Assembly: GCA_020882975.1 (NCBI GenBank)
Contig: JAHRFD010000010.1
Span: forward strand, 115,080 to 179,079
Source of the DNA: Microcoleus sp. EPA2
GTDB lineage: Bacteria; Cyanobacteriota; Cyanobacteriia; Cyanobacteriales; Microcoleaceae
Direction of reading: 5' to 3'
Length of the DNA stretch: 64,000 nucleotides
Positions 18,251-27,418 of the stretch are shown here, piece by piece. The number at the start of each line of letters is the position of its first letter. Position 1 is the first letter of the stretch. A model generated the notes under the pieces. The model ran no database searches and was not told where the DNA came from. It worked only from the letters and a program-made list of their open reading frames with translations. Made by a program: the position numbers and the translations under genes.

Positions 18251-19621
18251 ATGCTGCAAGATGTCAGCTCGATCGCACTTTTTGCCGTATTGCTATTAAA
18301 TCAGGTGACTATAAACTTGGCACAAATCAAACAACTAGAAACTATTGTCGGCAATGCTGGCATCTGTCAGTGGCAAGATACAGAGGCTTTTTGGCAACAA
18401 CAGATAGACACAGCAGTTAGCCCCGGCACGAAAGTAGACAGCATCGTTTATCCCAATACCCAGGCAGAACTCGCGGCTGTGATTGCTTGGGCTGGGCAAA
18501 ATGGTTATGCTGTCTTGCCTTGTGGTGGCGGCAGTAAACTGGATTGGGGCGGTTTGGTCAAATTAGACTCGAATCTCCGACTCATGGCTGTCAACACTTC
18601 GCGCCTGAATCGACTGATAGAACACGCTGTAGGCGATTTAACCGTGACTGCGGAAGCGGGGATGAAGTTTGGGGATTTACAGCAAGTTTTAGCCGCCGCC
18701 GGTCAGTTTTTGCCCATCGATCCGGCCTACCCACAGCAAGCAACCTTGGGTGGCATTGTCGCTACTGCTGACGCGGGTTCCCTGCGCCATCGCTATCGGG
18801 GGGTTCGCGATTTGCTGTTGGGAATGACTTTTGTGCGATCGGACGGTAAAATAGCCACTGCGGGCGGCCGAGTAGTCAAAAACGTCGCCGGTTACGATTT
18901 GATGAAACTATTTACCGGTGCTTACGGCACTTTAGGTATCATTAGTCAAGTCACTTTCCGAGTTTATCCCCTCCCCGTCGCCTCCGAAACAGTCCTCTTG
19001 ACTGGGGCACCAGGGGCTTTAACTCAAGCAACCCAAATCCTCTTATCTTCGGCTTTGACTCCCACAGCCGTGGATTTACTATCACCGGATTTAGTCGCCA
19101 AATTAGGTTTAGGAAAAGGCTTAGGATTAATAGTCAGATTTCAAAGTATTCCAGAGAGTGTTAAACAACAATCAGCCCGCTTGCGGTCAGTTGGGGAAAA
19201 GTTGGGTTTGCAAGGGGCTAGTTGGGGCGAAAATGATGACCATCAGTTATGGCAAACATTGCCAGAAACTATCTGGAATCATACCCAAGACTCTCCGATT
19301 ATTTGCAAAGTAGGAGTCAGGCCCTCTGAAGCTGTCAAGGTAATGGATGAATTGCCCATACAGGATGCTGTGATTCATGCCGGTAGCGGTTTGGGGATTT
19401 GGCGCTGGGAGAGTGCGACGGCGGAAACATTGTTGCAAATACGCCGAGTCTGTGAAGCTAAAGCAGGTTTTTTGACTGTTTTGGCTGCGCCTCCTGCTCT
19501 CAAGCAACAGTTGGATGTTTGGGGCTATACTGGAAGTGCGATCGATCTTATGCGCCGGATTAAGCAACAGTTTGACCAGGAAAATATTTTGAATCCCCAT
19601 CGTTTCCTTAATGGTATTTAG
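18251..19621 (+). CDS. glcE: Glycolate dehydrogenase FAD-binding subunit
   Basis: About 456 residues from ATG 18251; the first 20 residues are hydrophobic and unlike the family, so a GTG near 18304 could be the true start. It has the FAD-binding PCMH fold: IVYPNTQAELAAVIAWA, LPCGGGSKLDWGG, then AYPQQATLGGIVATADAGS and GRVVKNVAGYDLMKLFTGAYGT-like sequence, all typical of GlcE. The C-terminus ends with DQENILNPHRF, matching the FAD-linked oxidase cap. With GlcD and GlcF it forms the glycolate dehydrogenase that converts photorespiratory glycolate to glyoxylate. glcF follows 170 bases downstream; glcD is not in the window. Confidence 0.88.
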   Translation: MLQDVSSIALFAVLLLNQVTINLAQIKQLETIVGNAGICQWQDTEAFWQQQIDTAVSPGTKVDSIVYPNTQAELAAVIAWAGQNGYAVLPCGGGSKLDWGGLVKLDSNLRLMAVNTSRLNRLIEHAVGDLTVTAEAGMKFGDLQQVLAAAGQFLPIDPAYPQQATLGGIVATADAGSLRHRYRGVRDLLLGMTFVRSDGKIATAGGRVVKNVAGYDLMKLFTGAYGTLGIISQVTFRVYPLPVASETVLLTGAPGALTQATQILLSSALTPTAVDLLSPDLVAKLGLGKGLGLIVRFQSIPESVKQQSARLRSVGEKLGLQGASWGENDDHQLWQTLPETIWNHTQDSPIICKVGVRPSEAVKVMDELPIQDAVIHAGSGLGIWRWESATAETLLQIRRVCEAKAGFLTVLAAPPALKQQLDVWGYTGSAIDLMRRIKQQFDQENILNPHRFLNGI

Positions 19622-19660
19622 TTTAAAGTTTGTAGTCAGGACTTCAGTGTTTGTTTTTTG

Positions 19661-19709
19661 ACGAACCGCGAAGACGCGAAGAACACGAAGGAGGAGAAAA
19701 GAAGAGAAG
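19661..19709. repeat. A-family fragment
   Basis: ACGAACCGCGAAGACGCGAA and GAACACGAAGGAGGAG match the interior of the A-family element in reverse orientation. It lies between glcE and glcF. Confidence 0.5.
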
Positions 19710-19791
19710 TGTTTGTTTGCTTCTGATTTCGATTTTCAATAACTAAAGCTTTATTCTTGGTTCATTTTTTCTTATTTCTTCTTTCTGCCCT

Positions 19792-21201
19792 ATGCAAACT
19801 TCCGAAAAATCTCAAGTTCCCAGCGATAATTTAAAACCTGCTAAGGAAAGCAATTTTTTAGCACAAAATTCTCATTTACAAATTCCCGAACTCCAGGGTT
19901 TTGATACTCATAATCCTCCGAATCCTAAATTAATTGATACTTGCGTGCATTGTGGCTTTTGTTTGTCCACTTGTCCTAGTTATCGCGTACTGGGTAAAGA
20001 AATGGATTCCCCCAGAGGCCGCATTTATTTGATGGATGCTATTAACGAAGGTGAAGCACCTTTGAATGAAGCAACTTCCCAGCATTTTGATACTTGTTTG
20101 GGCTGTTTGGCCTGTGTTACTACTTGTCCATCGGGTGTACAATACGATAAATTAATTTCCGCCACACGTCACCAAGTTTCTCGGAATCAGGAACGCTCTT
20201 TTTCTGACAAAGTAATTCGCACTCTGATTTTTAATCTTTTTCCCTATCCTCACCGATTGCGGCCTTTACTTGTGCCTTTGTTTATTTATCAAAAATTAGG
20301 ACTATCTCAACTGGTTCGCAGCACAGGTTTACTGAAAAAAGTATTTCCTCGTTTGGCTGCGATGGAATCTATCTTGCCGAAAGTTACTGTGGATTCTTTC
20401 CGGGATAATTTACCAGCGGTAATTCCAGCCCAAGGTGAAAAACGCTATCGAGTTGGCGTGATTTTAGGTTGTGTACAGCGGCTGTTGTTTTCCCCGGTTA
20501 ATGAAGCTACGGTGCGGGTTTTAACTGCTAATGGTTGTGAGGTGGTGATTCCCAAAAGTCAGGGATGTTGTGCTGCTTTGCCAGAACACCAAGGACAAGG
20601 GCAACAGGCACAAACTTTGGCGAGACAAATGATTGACAGCTTTGAAAATACGGGTGTGGATTTTGTGATTATCAATGCTGCGGGTTGTGGTCACACTTTG
20701 AAAGAATACGGTCATATTTTAGCTGATGACGATGCCTATCGGCAGAAAGCTGAAGCTTTTGCGGCTAAGGTTAAGGATGTGCAAGAGTTTTTGGTAATGG
20801 CGGGTATGACGGCAAAACTTCATCCTTTGGTGGATGGAGATTTGACAATTGTTTATCAGGATGCTTGCCATTTGTTGCACGGACAAAAGATTAGTGCTCA
20901 ACCTCGTCAGTTGTTGCAACAAATTCCGGGAGTGAAGTTAAAAGAACCTATGGATGCTGCTTTGTGCTGCGGGAGTGCGGGTGTTTATAATCTGTTGCAG
21001 CCGGAGATAGCTGATGAATTGGGAGTGCAAAAGGTGGAGAATTTGCTGAATACTGGGGCGGAGTTGATTGCTTCTTCTAATCCTGGTTGTTCGCTGCAAA
21101 TTAAGAAGCATTTGGAGTTGCAGGGAAAAGAGGTTTGTTTGATGCACCCCATGGAGCTTTTAGATTATTCTATGCGAGGTATTAAATTGCAGAGGAAGTA
21201 G
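19792..21201 (+). CDS. glcF: Glycolate dehydrogenase iron-sulfur subunit
   Basis: 469 residues. Two ferredoxin-type 4Fe-4S motifs lie in the N-terminal third: CVHCGFCLSTCP (Cys51, 54, 57, 61) and CLGCLACVTTCP (Cys102, 105, 108, 112). Two cysteine-rich CCG domains follow, visible as SQGCCAALPEHQGQG and ALCCGSAGVYNL, with AAGCGHTLKEYG and QDACHLLHGQ as further heterodisulfide-reductase-like signatures. This arrangement is that of GlcF, which passes electrons from the flavin subunits to the membrane quinone pool. It pairs with glcE immediately upstream. LutA or glycerol-3-phosphate dehydrogenase GlpC subunits are the nearest alternatives, but the glcE neighbour favours GlcF. Confidence 0.9.
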   Translation: MQTSEKSQVPSDNLKPAKESNFLAQNSHLQIPELQGFDTHNPPNPKLIDTCVHCGFCLSTCPSYRVLGKEMDSPRGRIYLMDAINEGEAPLNEATSQHFDTCLGCLACVTTCPSGVQYDKLISATRHQVSRNQERSFSDKVIRTLIFNLFPYPHRLRPLLVPLFIYQKLGLSQLVRSTGLLKKVFPRLAAMESILPKVTVDSFRDNLPAVIPAQGEKRYRVGVILGCVQRLLFSPVNEATVRVLTANGCEVVIPKSQGCCAALPEHQGQGQQAQTLARQMIDSFENTGVDFVIINAAGCGHTLKEYGHILADDDAYRQKAEAFAAKVKDVQEFLVMAGMTAKLHPLVDGDLTIVYQDACHLLHGQKISAQPRQLLQQIPGVKLKEPMDAALCCGSAGVYNLLQPEIADELGVQKVENLLNTGAELIASSNPGCSLQIKKHLELQGKEVCLMHPMELLDYSMRGIKLQRK

Positions 21202-21205
21202 TAAT

Positions 21206-21269
21206 TGGTAATAGGTAATTGGTAATAGGTAATTGGTAATTGGTAATTGGTAATTGGTAATTGGTAATA
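21206..21269. repeat. STRR array, GGTAATT/GGTAATA heptamers
   Basis: About nine head-to-tail heptamers GGTAATT or GGTAATA lie just after glcF, a typical cyanobacterial short tandem repeat array. Confidence 0.8.
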
Positions 21270-21270
21270 G

Positions 21271-21336
21271 ACATCTCCCAAAAAGCTTCTGAAGCACAGG
21301 CTGTCTGACTTGTTTCACTATAATTATGGGAGATGT
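21271..21336. repeat. Inverted repeat ACATCTCCCA / TGGGAGATGT
   Basis: Perfect 10-bp arms are separated by about 46 bp, between the convergent glcF and CNB genes. One arm plus five more bases (ACATCTCCCATAATT) recurs at 5312, so this is a dispersed repeat. It may also act as a transcription boundary. Confidence 0.5.
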
Positions 21337-21361
21337 GTTGTTGGGATTGATGAAAATTGTT

Positions 21362-21901
21362 TCAATTTCCTCTTAAACGCTGCAAGAGGGATTTAAATCT
21401 CGATTGGGCTAAATCGGGATTGTCCCAGGCTTGGGAGATGGGGAGTTCGTCCTGTGGTTGTTGATATACTAGGTCGTTGGTATCTTCGCCTAAACGCTTG
21501 ACAGTACCGCGCAATCTGGATGATAAAAATTTGGTAATGGCGCGATAAAATCGCAGGGAAAATAGTACGTCTTGTTCGAGTTTTTCGGTTAGTAGACGTC
21601 TAGAAATTGATAGGATTAGGCATTCTTCTTGGGCGATGACACTAGCAGATGGCAGTCTTCCGTCTACAAAGGACATTTCGCCTAGGACTTCGCCGGAAAT
21701 AATTGTCCCAATTGGTTTGTTGCCTAGGGATGAGGCAAATACGCTCAAAGTGCCATCGAGTACGATATATAGTGCTTCTAAGGGTTTGCCTTCGGTGATA
21801 AGTGTGGTGCCGGCTTTGATTTGGGTGCGCTTCCCGTTAGCAACCATCCAATCAATGTCCCGATCGCTCAATTCCCCTAATATAACTAAAACTTTGCTCA
21901 T
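21362..21901 (-). CDS. Cyclic-nucleotide-binding domain protein
   Basis: 179 residues. Residues about 10-125 form a cNMP-binding domain: AGTTLITEGKPLEALYIVLD, GTLSVFAS, SGEVLGEMSFVDGRLPSASV in the phosphate-binding cassette, then IAQEECLILSI. The cassette has the GExxGEMSF pattern but SAS in place of the usual RxA(A/T), so nucleotide binding is uncertain. There is no helix-turn-helix; the tail (about 130-179) is polar. A role as a regulatory binding module is inference. The ATG is at 21901, on the strand opposite to glcF and convergent with it. Confidence 0.85.
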   Translation of the reverse strand: MSKVLVILGELSDRDIDWMVANGKRTQIKAGTTLITEGKPLEALYIVLDGTLSVFASSLGNKPIGTIISGEVLGEMSFVDGRLPSASVIAQEECLILSISRRLLTEKLEQDVLFSLRFYRAITKFLSSRLRGTVKRLGEDTNDLVYQQPQDELPISQAWDNPDLAQSRFKSLLQRLRGN

Positions 21902-22371
21902 AAAATCAGGTTGAGATTAGATAGTATGTAAACCAATTGTTAACTGCGGATGTTGCCTAGACGGTTTTGAACTCTCGCTTGGTGTTGGTTTCCCGCTGGT
22001 GTGGCCAGACTTGCCGGATTTTTCCCTGTTGCTGTCGGTGCAGTGTACCACCTTGTCTATTTAATCGCTAGCTGGGTACTAGCTCACTAGAAGATTTTAT
22101 CTTGGTCTCACCTGCGATCGACTCTGTACTCTGCTAACGACACAGCTTTTGTATAAAATCTTCCCTGGGATTGATTTTTGGTCGATCGGCAAATTATAAT
22201 AAAACCGACAACTGATAGACACTCAAAGAAGTGCATCGGCTGGAGAGTTGACTCTTCAAAGGTTAAGTGGCAATGTAGGAACAAGACCACTCAGATTTTT
22301 GTCAAGTTTAAACAAAGCTCTCGACTTTAGCTCTGATACACTTTTAACACACCATTGATTGAGGAAAATCT
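21902..22371. other. Intergenic region, 470 bases
   Basis: It separates two divergent genes and must hold both promoters. I see no tRNA, riboswitch core or repeat family in it. A 60-codon reverse frame at 22108-22290 has no protein-like features and is not called. Confidence 0.4.
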
Positions 22372-23478
22372 GTGAATAATCTATTTTCCAGGTCTACTTT
22401 CGCCTTAGTAAATCTTGCCGCTTTGGCTGTTTGTTGCAGTACCCTGTCAGTTAAAGCTGAAACTGGCAACTTGCCAGATACCGCCACATCAGCAAGTTTG
22501 CCCTCTCAAAACATCCCTGAAGTTTCCGAGCCCGTTGCGACTGTGGCGGTTAAAACCGATGCAGTAACAACTGCTAGTAATAAAGAAATTGATTCTATAA
22601 GTTCTCTACAACTAGATGAGGGAGTCAAATCTGAGTTAGTACCAGAGACAGCAACTTCGGAATCACCCACGAATGTGGAAGCATCTGCCATGGCACCAGC
22701 CACATCAGATGTCGCAAATTCCGAAATTCCGGCGACTGAAAATCTGGAAAATACATCTATGACTGCTGCTGAGACTAAAGACTCCGAACCAGCAGCTACC
22801 ATCGCTGATAATAGCGCTAAAGTGCAGCCTACTGCCGAAAACGCCACCAAGGGCGATCGAACTTCCGAACTGACAGCAGTCAATGCTGATAAAGAAGTCA
22901 AAACTGCCAAGGAAGTCTTGAGTAATCCTGTGAGCACTTCGGCATCGGCCTTGACAAAAGAACCGACAACTGCTACAGAAAAACCGGAAATTGCCTCAGC
23001 ACCAACTCAAAAAGTGGCTCAAGCAAACCAAGTCAGACCCGGACGCTCTACCCGTTCTGGCCCTAGCTACATCGGCATTGGCGGTAATCTTGGTTTTGGG
23101 GGAGATACAGCCTTGGGCGACACTTCCTTTGCGATTCTTAGCAAAATTGGTTTGACCAACAATTTCTCGGTGAGGCCTAGTGTTTTGTTCCGGGACAACC
23201 TCACGGTTTTGATTCCTGTTACCTACGATTTTGGAACGGGAAATGCAGTAGAAGTCAGCGATGATTTTGTGATTACTGCTGCTCCTTATGCAGGTGCTGG
23301 CGTGGCATTTTCTACCGGAGACAACAGCAATTTTGGCTTCCTGATTTCCGGGGGCGTAGATGTGCCACTCTCTAGAAATTTTACAGCAACGGCTGGGTTG
23401 AATATTGGTTTTCTGGATGGTACTGAAGTGGGATTGTTACTGGGTGTCGGTTATACCTTCCCCAATATTGCTCGATAG
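22372..23478 (+). CDS. Outer-membrane beta-barrel protein with Ala/Thr-rich linker
   Basis: 368 residues starting at a GTG preceded by GAGGAAAAT. The signal peptide is at residues 1-29 (hydrophobic LVNLAALAVCCSTL, cleavage near VKA-ET). Residues 30-225 are low complexity, rich in Ala, Thr, Glu and Ser (ATSESPTNVEAS, SEIPATENLE). Residues about 230-368 look like a small beta barrel: alternating hydrophobics with IGIGGNLGFGGD, FSVRPSVLFRDNL, AAPYAGAGVAF and a C-terminal GLLLGVGYTFPNIAR strand. Barrels of this kind occur in cyanobacterial outer membranes. The long linker could span the peptidoglycan or be glycosylated; function unknown. A strong terminator follows. Confidence 0.75.
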   Translation: MNNLFSRSTFALVNLAALAVCCSTLSVKAETGNLPDTATSASLPSQNIPEVSEPVATVAVKTDAVTTASNKEIDSISSLQLDEGVKSELVPETATSESPTNVEASAMAPATSDVANSEIPATENLENTSMTAAETKDSEPAATIADNSAKVQPTAENATKGDRTSELTAVNADKEVKTAKEVLSNPVSTSASALTKEPTTATEKPEIASAPTQKVAQANQVRPGRSTRSGPSYIGIGGNLGFGGDTALGDTSFAILSKIGLTNNFSVRPSVLFRDNLTVLIPVTYDFGTGNAVEVSDDFVITAAPYAGAGVAFSTGDNSNFGFLISGGVDVPLSRNFTATAGLNIGFLDGTEVGLLLGVGYTFPNIAR

Positions 23479-23516
23479 TTGGGCTGTTTGAGCAAATCTA
23501 TAACAAGTAAGTAGGT

Positions 23517-23552
23517 GGTTGGCTGTAGGATTGCAGCCAACCTTTTTTTTTT
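23517..23552 (+). terminator. Rho-independent terminator
   Basis: GGTTGGCTG, loop TAGGATTG, CAGCCAACC form a perfect 9-bp stem followed by ten T residues, 39 bases after the outer-membrane protein stop. Confidence 0.9.
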
Positions 23553-23593
23553 GATTTAGGAGCGATCCCCAGAGTCGGGACTTCTTTGAGAAG

Positions 23594-23675
23594 TTATATC
23601 AAATCCTCTCTTCTCTTCCTTCGCGTCCTTTGCACCTTCGCGGTTAAATCATTCCGATACAACCGGAATTGATAT
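23594..23675. repeat. A-family element, short copy
   Basis: It starts TTATATCAAATCCTCTC and ends ATTCCGATACAACCGGAATT then GATAT. It has the right half of the A element with a shortened left end. Confidence 0.7.
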
Positions 23676-23757
23676 TATTCTGGATCTGGATTGAATAACT
23701 AGCCAACACCACACAAATAGTGTTACTTATAAGAGATTGTATGGCGCGATGCCTTAA

Positions 23758-26700
23758 ATGATTCCTATACAACTGACACTTAAAAATTTTCTCAGCTATC
23801 GCGAAGCTGCTTTAGACTTTCGCGGCTTGCACACTGCTTGCATTTGCGGGCCTAACGGTGCTGGCAAATCTTCACTCTTGGAAGCGATTACCTGGGCTGT
23901 TTGGGGCTGTTGTCGCAGCGATGAAGATGAGATCATCCACATGGGCGAAATAGATGTTCGGGTTGATTTCACTTTTGCTACTGGTGGCCAAGTTTATCGG
24001 GTAATTCGCCATCGCCGCCGCGGACAATCCGGGAGTTTGGAATTTCAAGTAGCAACCAACCTCCCCTTCCACGCCCTGAGTAAAAGGGGGGCGCAAGAGG
24101 AGAATTGTGCCCTTGGTGAGGGAACGCAAGCAGAATTCACTTCTTCTTCCTCGCTTACTAAGGAGGGGCTAGGAGGGGTGAATTTTCGCACGCTGACTGA
24201 TAAAGGTCTGAGAATCACTCAGCAGAAAATTCTCGAATACATTAAATTAGATTACGAGACTTTTATCAACTCAGCCTATCTGCGACAAGGGCGAGCTGAT
24301 GAGTTTATGCTGAAAAAGCCGATCGAGCGCAAACAAGTGTTAGCAAATCTGCTCAAACTCGATCGCTACGATGCTTTGTCGGAACAAGCCAAGGATAAAT
24401 CGAGACAATTTAAAACTCAAGTTGAAGTGCTCAAACAGAGTTTGCAAACCATACAAGAGCAACTGCAACAAAAAGATGCGATCGCCACAGAACAAGTCCA
24501 ATTGCAACAAGTAACGACGCAATTGCAACAACAGCAGGAAATTGACACCGCACAGTTGCAGCAACTGCAACTGCAACACCACAATCGCCAAACTTGGCAA
24601 ACACTCCTGGCTGGCTACCAACAACAACATCACAACATCTCTCAAGAATGCCGTCGCTTGCAGCAAGAACTAGCCGGAGCCAAACAGCAGCAAAATGAGC
24701 TGCAAGCCCTGCTAGAACAAGAAAATGAAATTACAACAGGAATTACTTATTTCCACAGTTTACAAGCTAATGAAGAGAGTCTAGCAGGGAAATTAAAAGC
24801 TAACCAAGAGGCTCAAAATCAACGTCAAAAATTCCAAGAACAGCAGCGGCAAGAATTGAGTGTTTTGCAAGGCAGAATTCAACAATTGCAAGCTCAGTTA
24901 GATGTTTTGCAACAGCAAGAAACTGAAGTGATGGAAGTGCTGAAACAGCAGCCGGAGGTGGAAAAAGGACTGGCTAAATTGCAAGTAGCCCGATCGCAAC
25001 TCCAACAACTAGAACAACTGCAACTGCAAGTTTCGCCCCTACTCCAAGAGCAACAACAGACACAAACTAAACTCGATCGCGCCCACGCAGGTTTAACCGC
25101 CCGCTTGCAGGAAATTAACCGACAGTTGCAAGTGGAACAGCAGCAGCGACAGCCACAATTGCAACAGGAAATTTCGGCAATTGCTAATCAAATTTTGCTG
25201 TTAGAAAACAAGCGAGTTTATCAGGAGCGAGTCCGAGAAAAAGGCAGAGAAAGACACAACTTTCTCGAAAACCTGAAAGCTAAAAGCCTGGACTATCAAA
25301 CTAAATTAGATGAAATCGATCGCAAACTGCAACTTTTACGGAAAGAAGAAGGCGAAAAAACTGCCGAGAAGGCTTTGCTACGGGAAAGTCAAGCAGCGAA
25401 TTTGCTGGAAAATGAGCAATCTCACTCGCATTTAGTGGTGCGCCATGCCGATTTTGGAAATTGTCCTTTGTGCGATCGACCTTTAGACGAGCACTACTGG
25501 AATTTGGTAGTCAAAAAACATCATACCCAACAGCAAGAAATTTGGAACCAACTGTGGGTAGTCCGCGAACAGTTAGCCGTGTCGGAACGGGAAATTCACG
25601 TCCTCAGACAGGAATTTCGCCAACTAGAAGCTGAGTTAGCCCCCTACGAAGAATTGCGGGAACGGCGCGCTAATTTGCAGGCTCAATTGGAGGCCCTAGG
25701 TAAGGATGAAAACCGCTTGCACATTCTGCGCAAAGATGCTGCGGAAATAGAGCGATCGCTCCGTACTGGGGATTACGCATCCGATGAGTATGCCCAACTC
25801 CAACAAATCGAACAGCAACTGCAAGAACTTAATTATAGCGATCGCAGTCATTCCCTCGCCCGCAGTGAGGAAAAGCGTTTGCGGTGGGCAGAAATTCAGC
25901 AATCTCAAATCAAAGATGCTCAACAAAGACTTCATAAAATTAACGCCCGCCGTCCTGAATTGCAAACTCAATTAGTCGCATTACAGCAGCAGTTAGAACA
26001 GGAAAAAAATAGTTCGCCCATACAGCAACAAATTCTGTCTTTAGATAGATATATTGCGGAAGTTGGTTACAATTTTGAACAGCACGAACAAGTCCGCAGC
26101 GAAATGCGCCGGACGCAATTTTGGCTTCCTAGGGCAGAAAAACTGCGCGCGGCAACTCAGCAGTACCCACAAGTGCAGCAGCGACTTAATGAAATAGCTA
26201 GTTCGATGGCTGTGCGCGATCGAGATTTGCAAGCTGTCAGCGCTCAAATTTCCGCCATGAGCAAGCAGTTGCAAGAACATCCCGATCCCAGAACACAAAT
26301 AAGTGCGATCGAACAACAAATCAGTCGCCGTCGCCAGCAGCTAGACCAACATTTGGGAAGTCTGGGACGGCTTCAGCAACAGCAGCAAAGTCTAGAAACT
26401 TGGCAAGTTCAGCTAGTAGCTCAAAAGGAGCAAATGCAAGTTGCCAAACGCCAGCAGCGAGTTTATCAAGAGCTTGGTCAAGCCTTTGGCAAAAATGGCA
26501 TTCAAGCTTTGATGATTGAAAATGTGTTGCCTCAACTAGAAGCAGAAACTAATCAAATATTATCCAGGTTGAGCGCCAATCAATTGCACGTTCAATTTAT
26601 TACTCAGCGGGCTGCTGCTTCTAAAAAAGCCACTAAATTGATTGATACTTTAGATATTTTAATCGCCGATGCCCGTGGCACTCGTCCCTACGAAACTTAT

Positions 26701-26985
26701 TCCGGTGGTGAAGCTTTTCGGATTAATTTTGCGATTCGGTTGGCGCTGGCGAGATTGTTATCTCAGCGGGCAGGGACGGCTTTGCAAATGTTGATTATTG
26801 ACGAGGGATTCGGGACTCAGGATGCAGAAGGATGCGATCGACTGATTGCAGCTATTAACGCGATCGCCTCCGATTTCGCCTGCATTCTAACTGTCACCCA
26901 TATGCCACACTTAAAAGAAGCTTTTCAAGCCAGAATAGAAGTTAACAAAACTGCTCGCGGTTCTTGTATCAGCTTGTCGGTGTAG
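23758..26985 (+). CDS. sbcC: SbcC/Rad50-type exonuclease ATPase subunit
   Basis: 1075 residues. Walker A is GPNGAGKSS (31-39). Two long Gln-rich coiled coils flank a zinc hook CPLC (Cys569 and Cys572). The C-terminal half has the ABC signature TYSGGEAFRINFAIRLALAR (about 978), Walker B MLIIDEGFGTQD (about 1008) and the H-loop THMPHLK. SbcC pairs with the SbcD nuclease to open hairpins and process double-strand ends, such as those formed by long DNA palindromes; sbcD is not in the window. Residues about 101-141 are an in-frame repeat-derived insert in the N-terminal ATPase lobe, between EFQVAT and NFRTLTDKGLRITQ, where relatives run straight through. Confidence 0.92.
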   Translation: MIPIQLTLKNFLSYREAALDFRGLHTACICGPNGAGKSSLLEAITWAVWGCCRSDEDEIIHMGEIDVRVDFTFATGGQVYRVIRHRRRGQSGSLEFQVATNLPFHALSKRGAQEENCALGEGTQAEFTSSSSLTKEGLGGVNFRTLTDKGLRITQQKILEYIKLDYETFINSAYLRQGRADEFMLKKPIERKQVLANLLKLDRYDALSEQAKDKSRQFKTQVEVLKQSLQTIQEQLQQKDAIATEQVQLQQVTTQLQQQQEIDTAQLQQLQLQHHNRQTWQTLLAGYQQQHHNISQECRRLQQELAGAKQQQNELQALLEQENEITTGITYFHSLQANEESLAGKLKANQEAQNQRQKFQEQQRQELSVLQGRIQQLQAQLDVLQQQETEVMEVLKQQPEVEKGLAKLQVARSQLQQLEQLQLQVSPLLQEQQQTQTKLDRAHAGLTARLQEINRQLQVEQQQRQPQLQQEISAIANQILLLENKRVYQERVREKGRERHNFLENLKAKSLDYQTKLDEIDRKLQLLRKEEGEKTAEKALLRESQAANLLENEQSHSHLVVRHADFGNCPLCDRPLDEHYWNLVVKKHHTQQQEIWNQLWVVREQLAVSEREIHVLRQEFRQLEAELAPYEELRERRANLQAQLEALGKDENRLHILRKDAAEIERSLRTGDYASDEYAQLQQIEQQLQELNYSDRSHSLARSEEKRLRWAEIQQSQIKDAQQRLHKINARRPELQTQLVALQQQLEQEKNSSPIQQQILSLDRYIAEVGYNFEQHEQVRSEMRRTQFWLPRAEKLRAATQQYPQVQQRLNEIASSMAVRDRDLQAVSAQISAMSKQLQEHPDPRTQISAIEQQISRRRQQLDQHLGSLGRLQQQQQSLETWQVQLVAQKEQMQVAKRQQRVYQELGQAFGKNGIQALMIENVLPQLEAETNQILSRLSANQLHVQFITQRAAASKKATKLIDTLDILIADARGTRPYETYSGGEAFRINFAIRLALARLLSQRAGTALQMLIIDEGFGTQDAEGCDRLIAAINAIASDFACILTVTHMPHLKEAFQARIEVNKTARGSCISLSV
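24059..24178. repeat. C-family palindrome inserted in frame inside sbcC
   Basis: About 120 bp with AACCTCCCCTTCCACGCCCT at one end and CTTACTAAGGAGGGGCTAGG then AGGGGTGAATTT at the other, a variant of the C palindrome. It is translated as LPFHALSKRG through SLTKEGLGGV and keeps the frame. Confidence 0.75.
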
Positions 26986-26988
26986 AGT

Positions 26989-27093
26989 GATATCAAATCC
27001 GTTGACATCGGAATGATTAATCTCTCTCTTCTCTTCCTTCGCGTCCTTAGCGCCTTCGTGGTTAAATCATTCCGATACAACCGGAATTGATAT
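26989..27093. repeat. A-family element, copy 3
   Basis: It starts TGATATCAAATCCG and CATCGGAATGATT and ends AATCATTCCGATACAACCGG then AATTGATAT. It begins three bases after the sbcC stop. Confidence 0.75.
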
Positions 27094-27418
27094 GATGGGC
27101 GAAGCGCACAGGAAATGACAGATTGGGAACTGTCGATCCGCTATCAAATTATGGTAAAAAAATATAAGGGAAGCCTGGGGTACATCTGGGCATTCTTGCC
27201 AGGGAAGAGAACTGTGGATTTAAATTCCAGTGTGGGAGTAGGTTCTTAAGTTGTTGACAAAGGTGCAAAATATCAGAAACCTCTAAATTTTAATTCCCAA
27301 TTGCCCTCCGTTTTTGAGCGATCGGGGCTTTAAATTCGCAGCATAAAACGCTGAAATTAGCTGAAATTAATCGAAATCAGTGCTGCGCTATCCTAAATCC
27401 CCTATTGGCGACTCGATT
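27094..27418. other. Intergenic region, 325 bases
   Basis: It holds a short fragment of E-type sequence (GGGCGAAGC) and small direct repeats (GCTGAAATTA twice) near the cyclase start. I see no gene. Confidence 0.4.

Noticed and set aside
21206..21269. CRISPR or iteron array
   Set aside because: The repeats are contiguous heptamers without spacers, matching the STRR type of cyanobacteria.
22506..22937. A 143-codon reverse frame
   Set aside because: It is antisense to the Ala/Thr/Glu-rich linker of the outer-membrane protein, whose biased composition keeps the opposite frame open.
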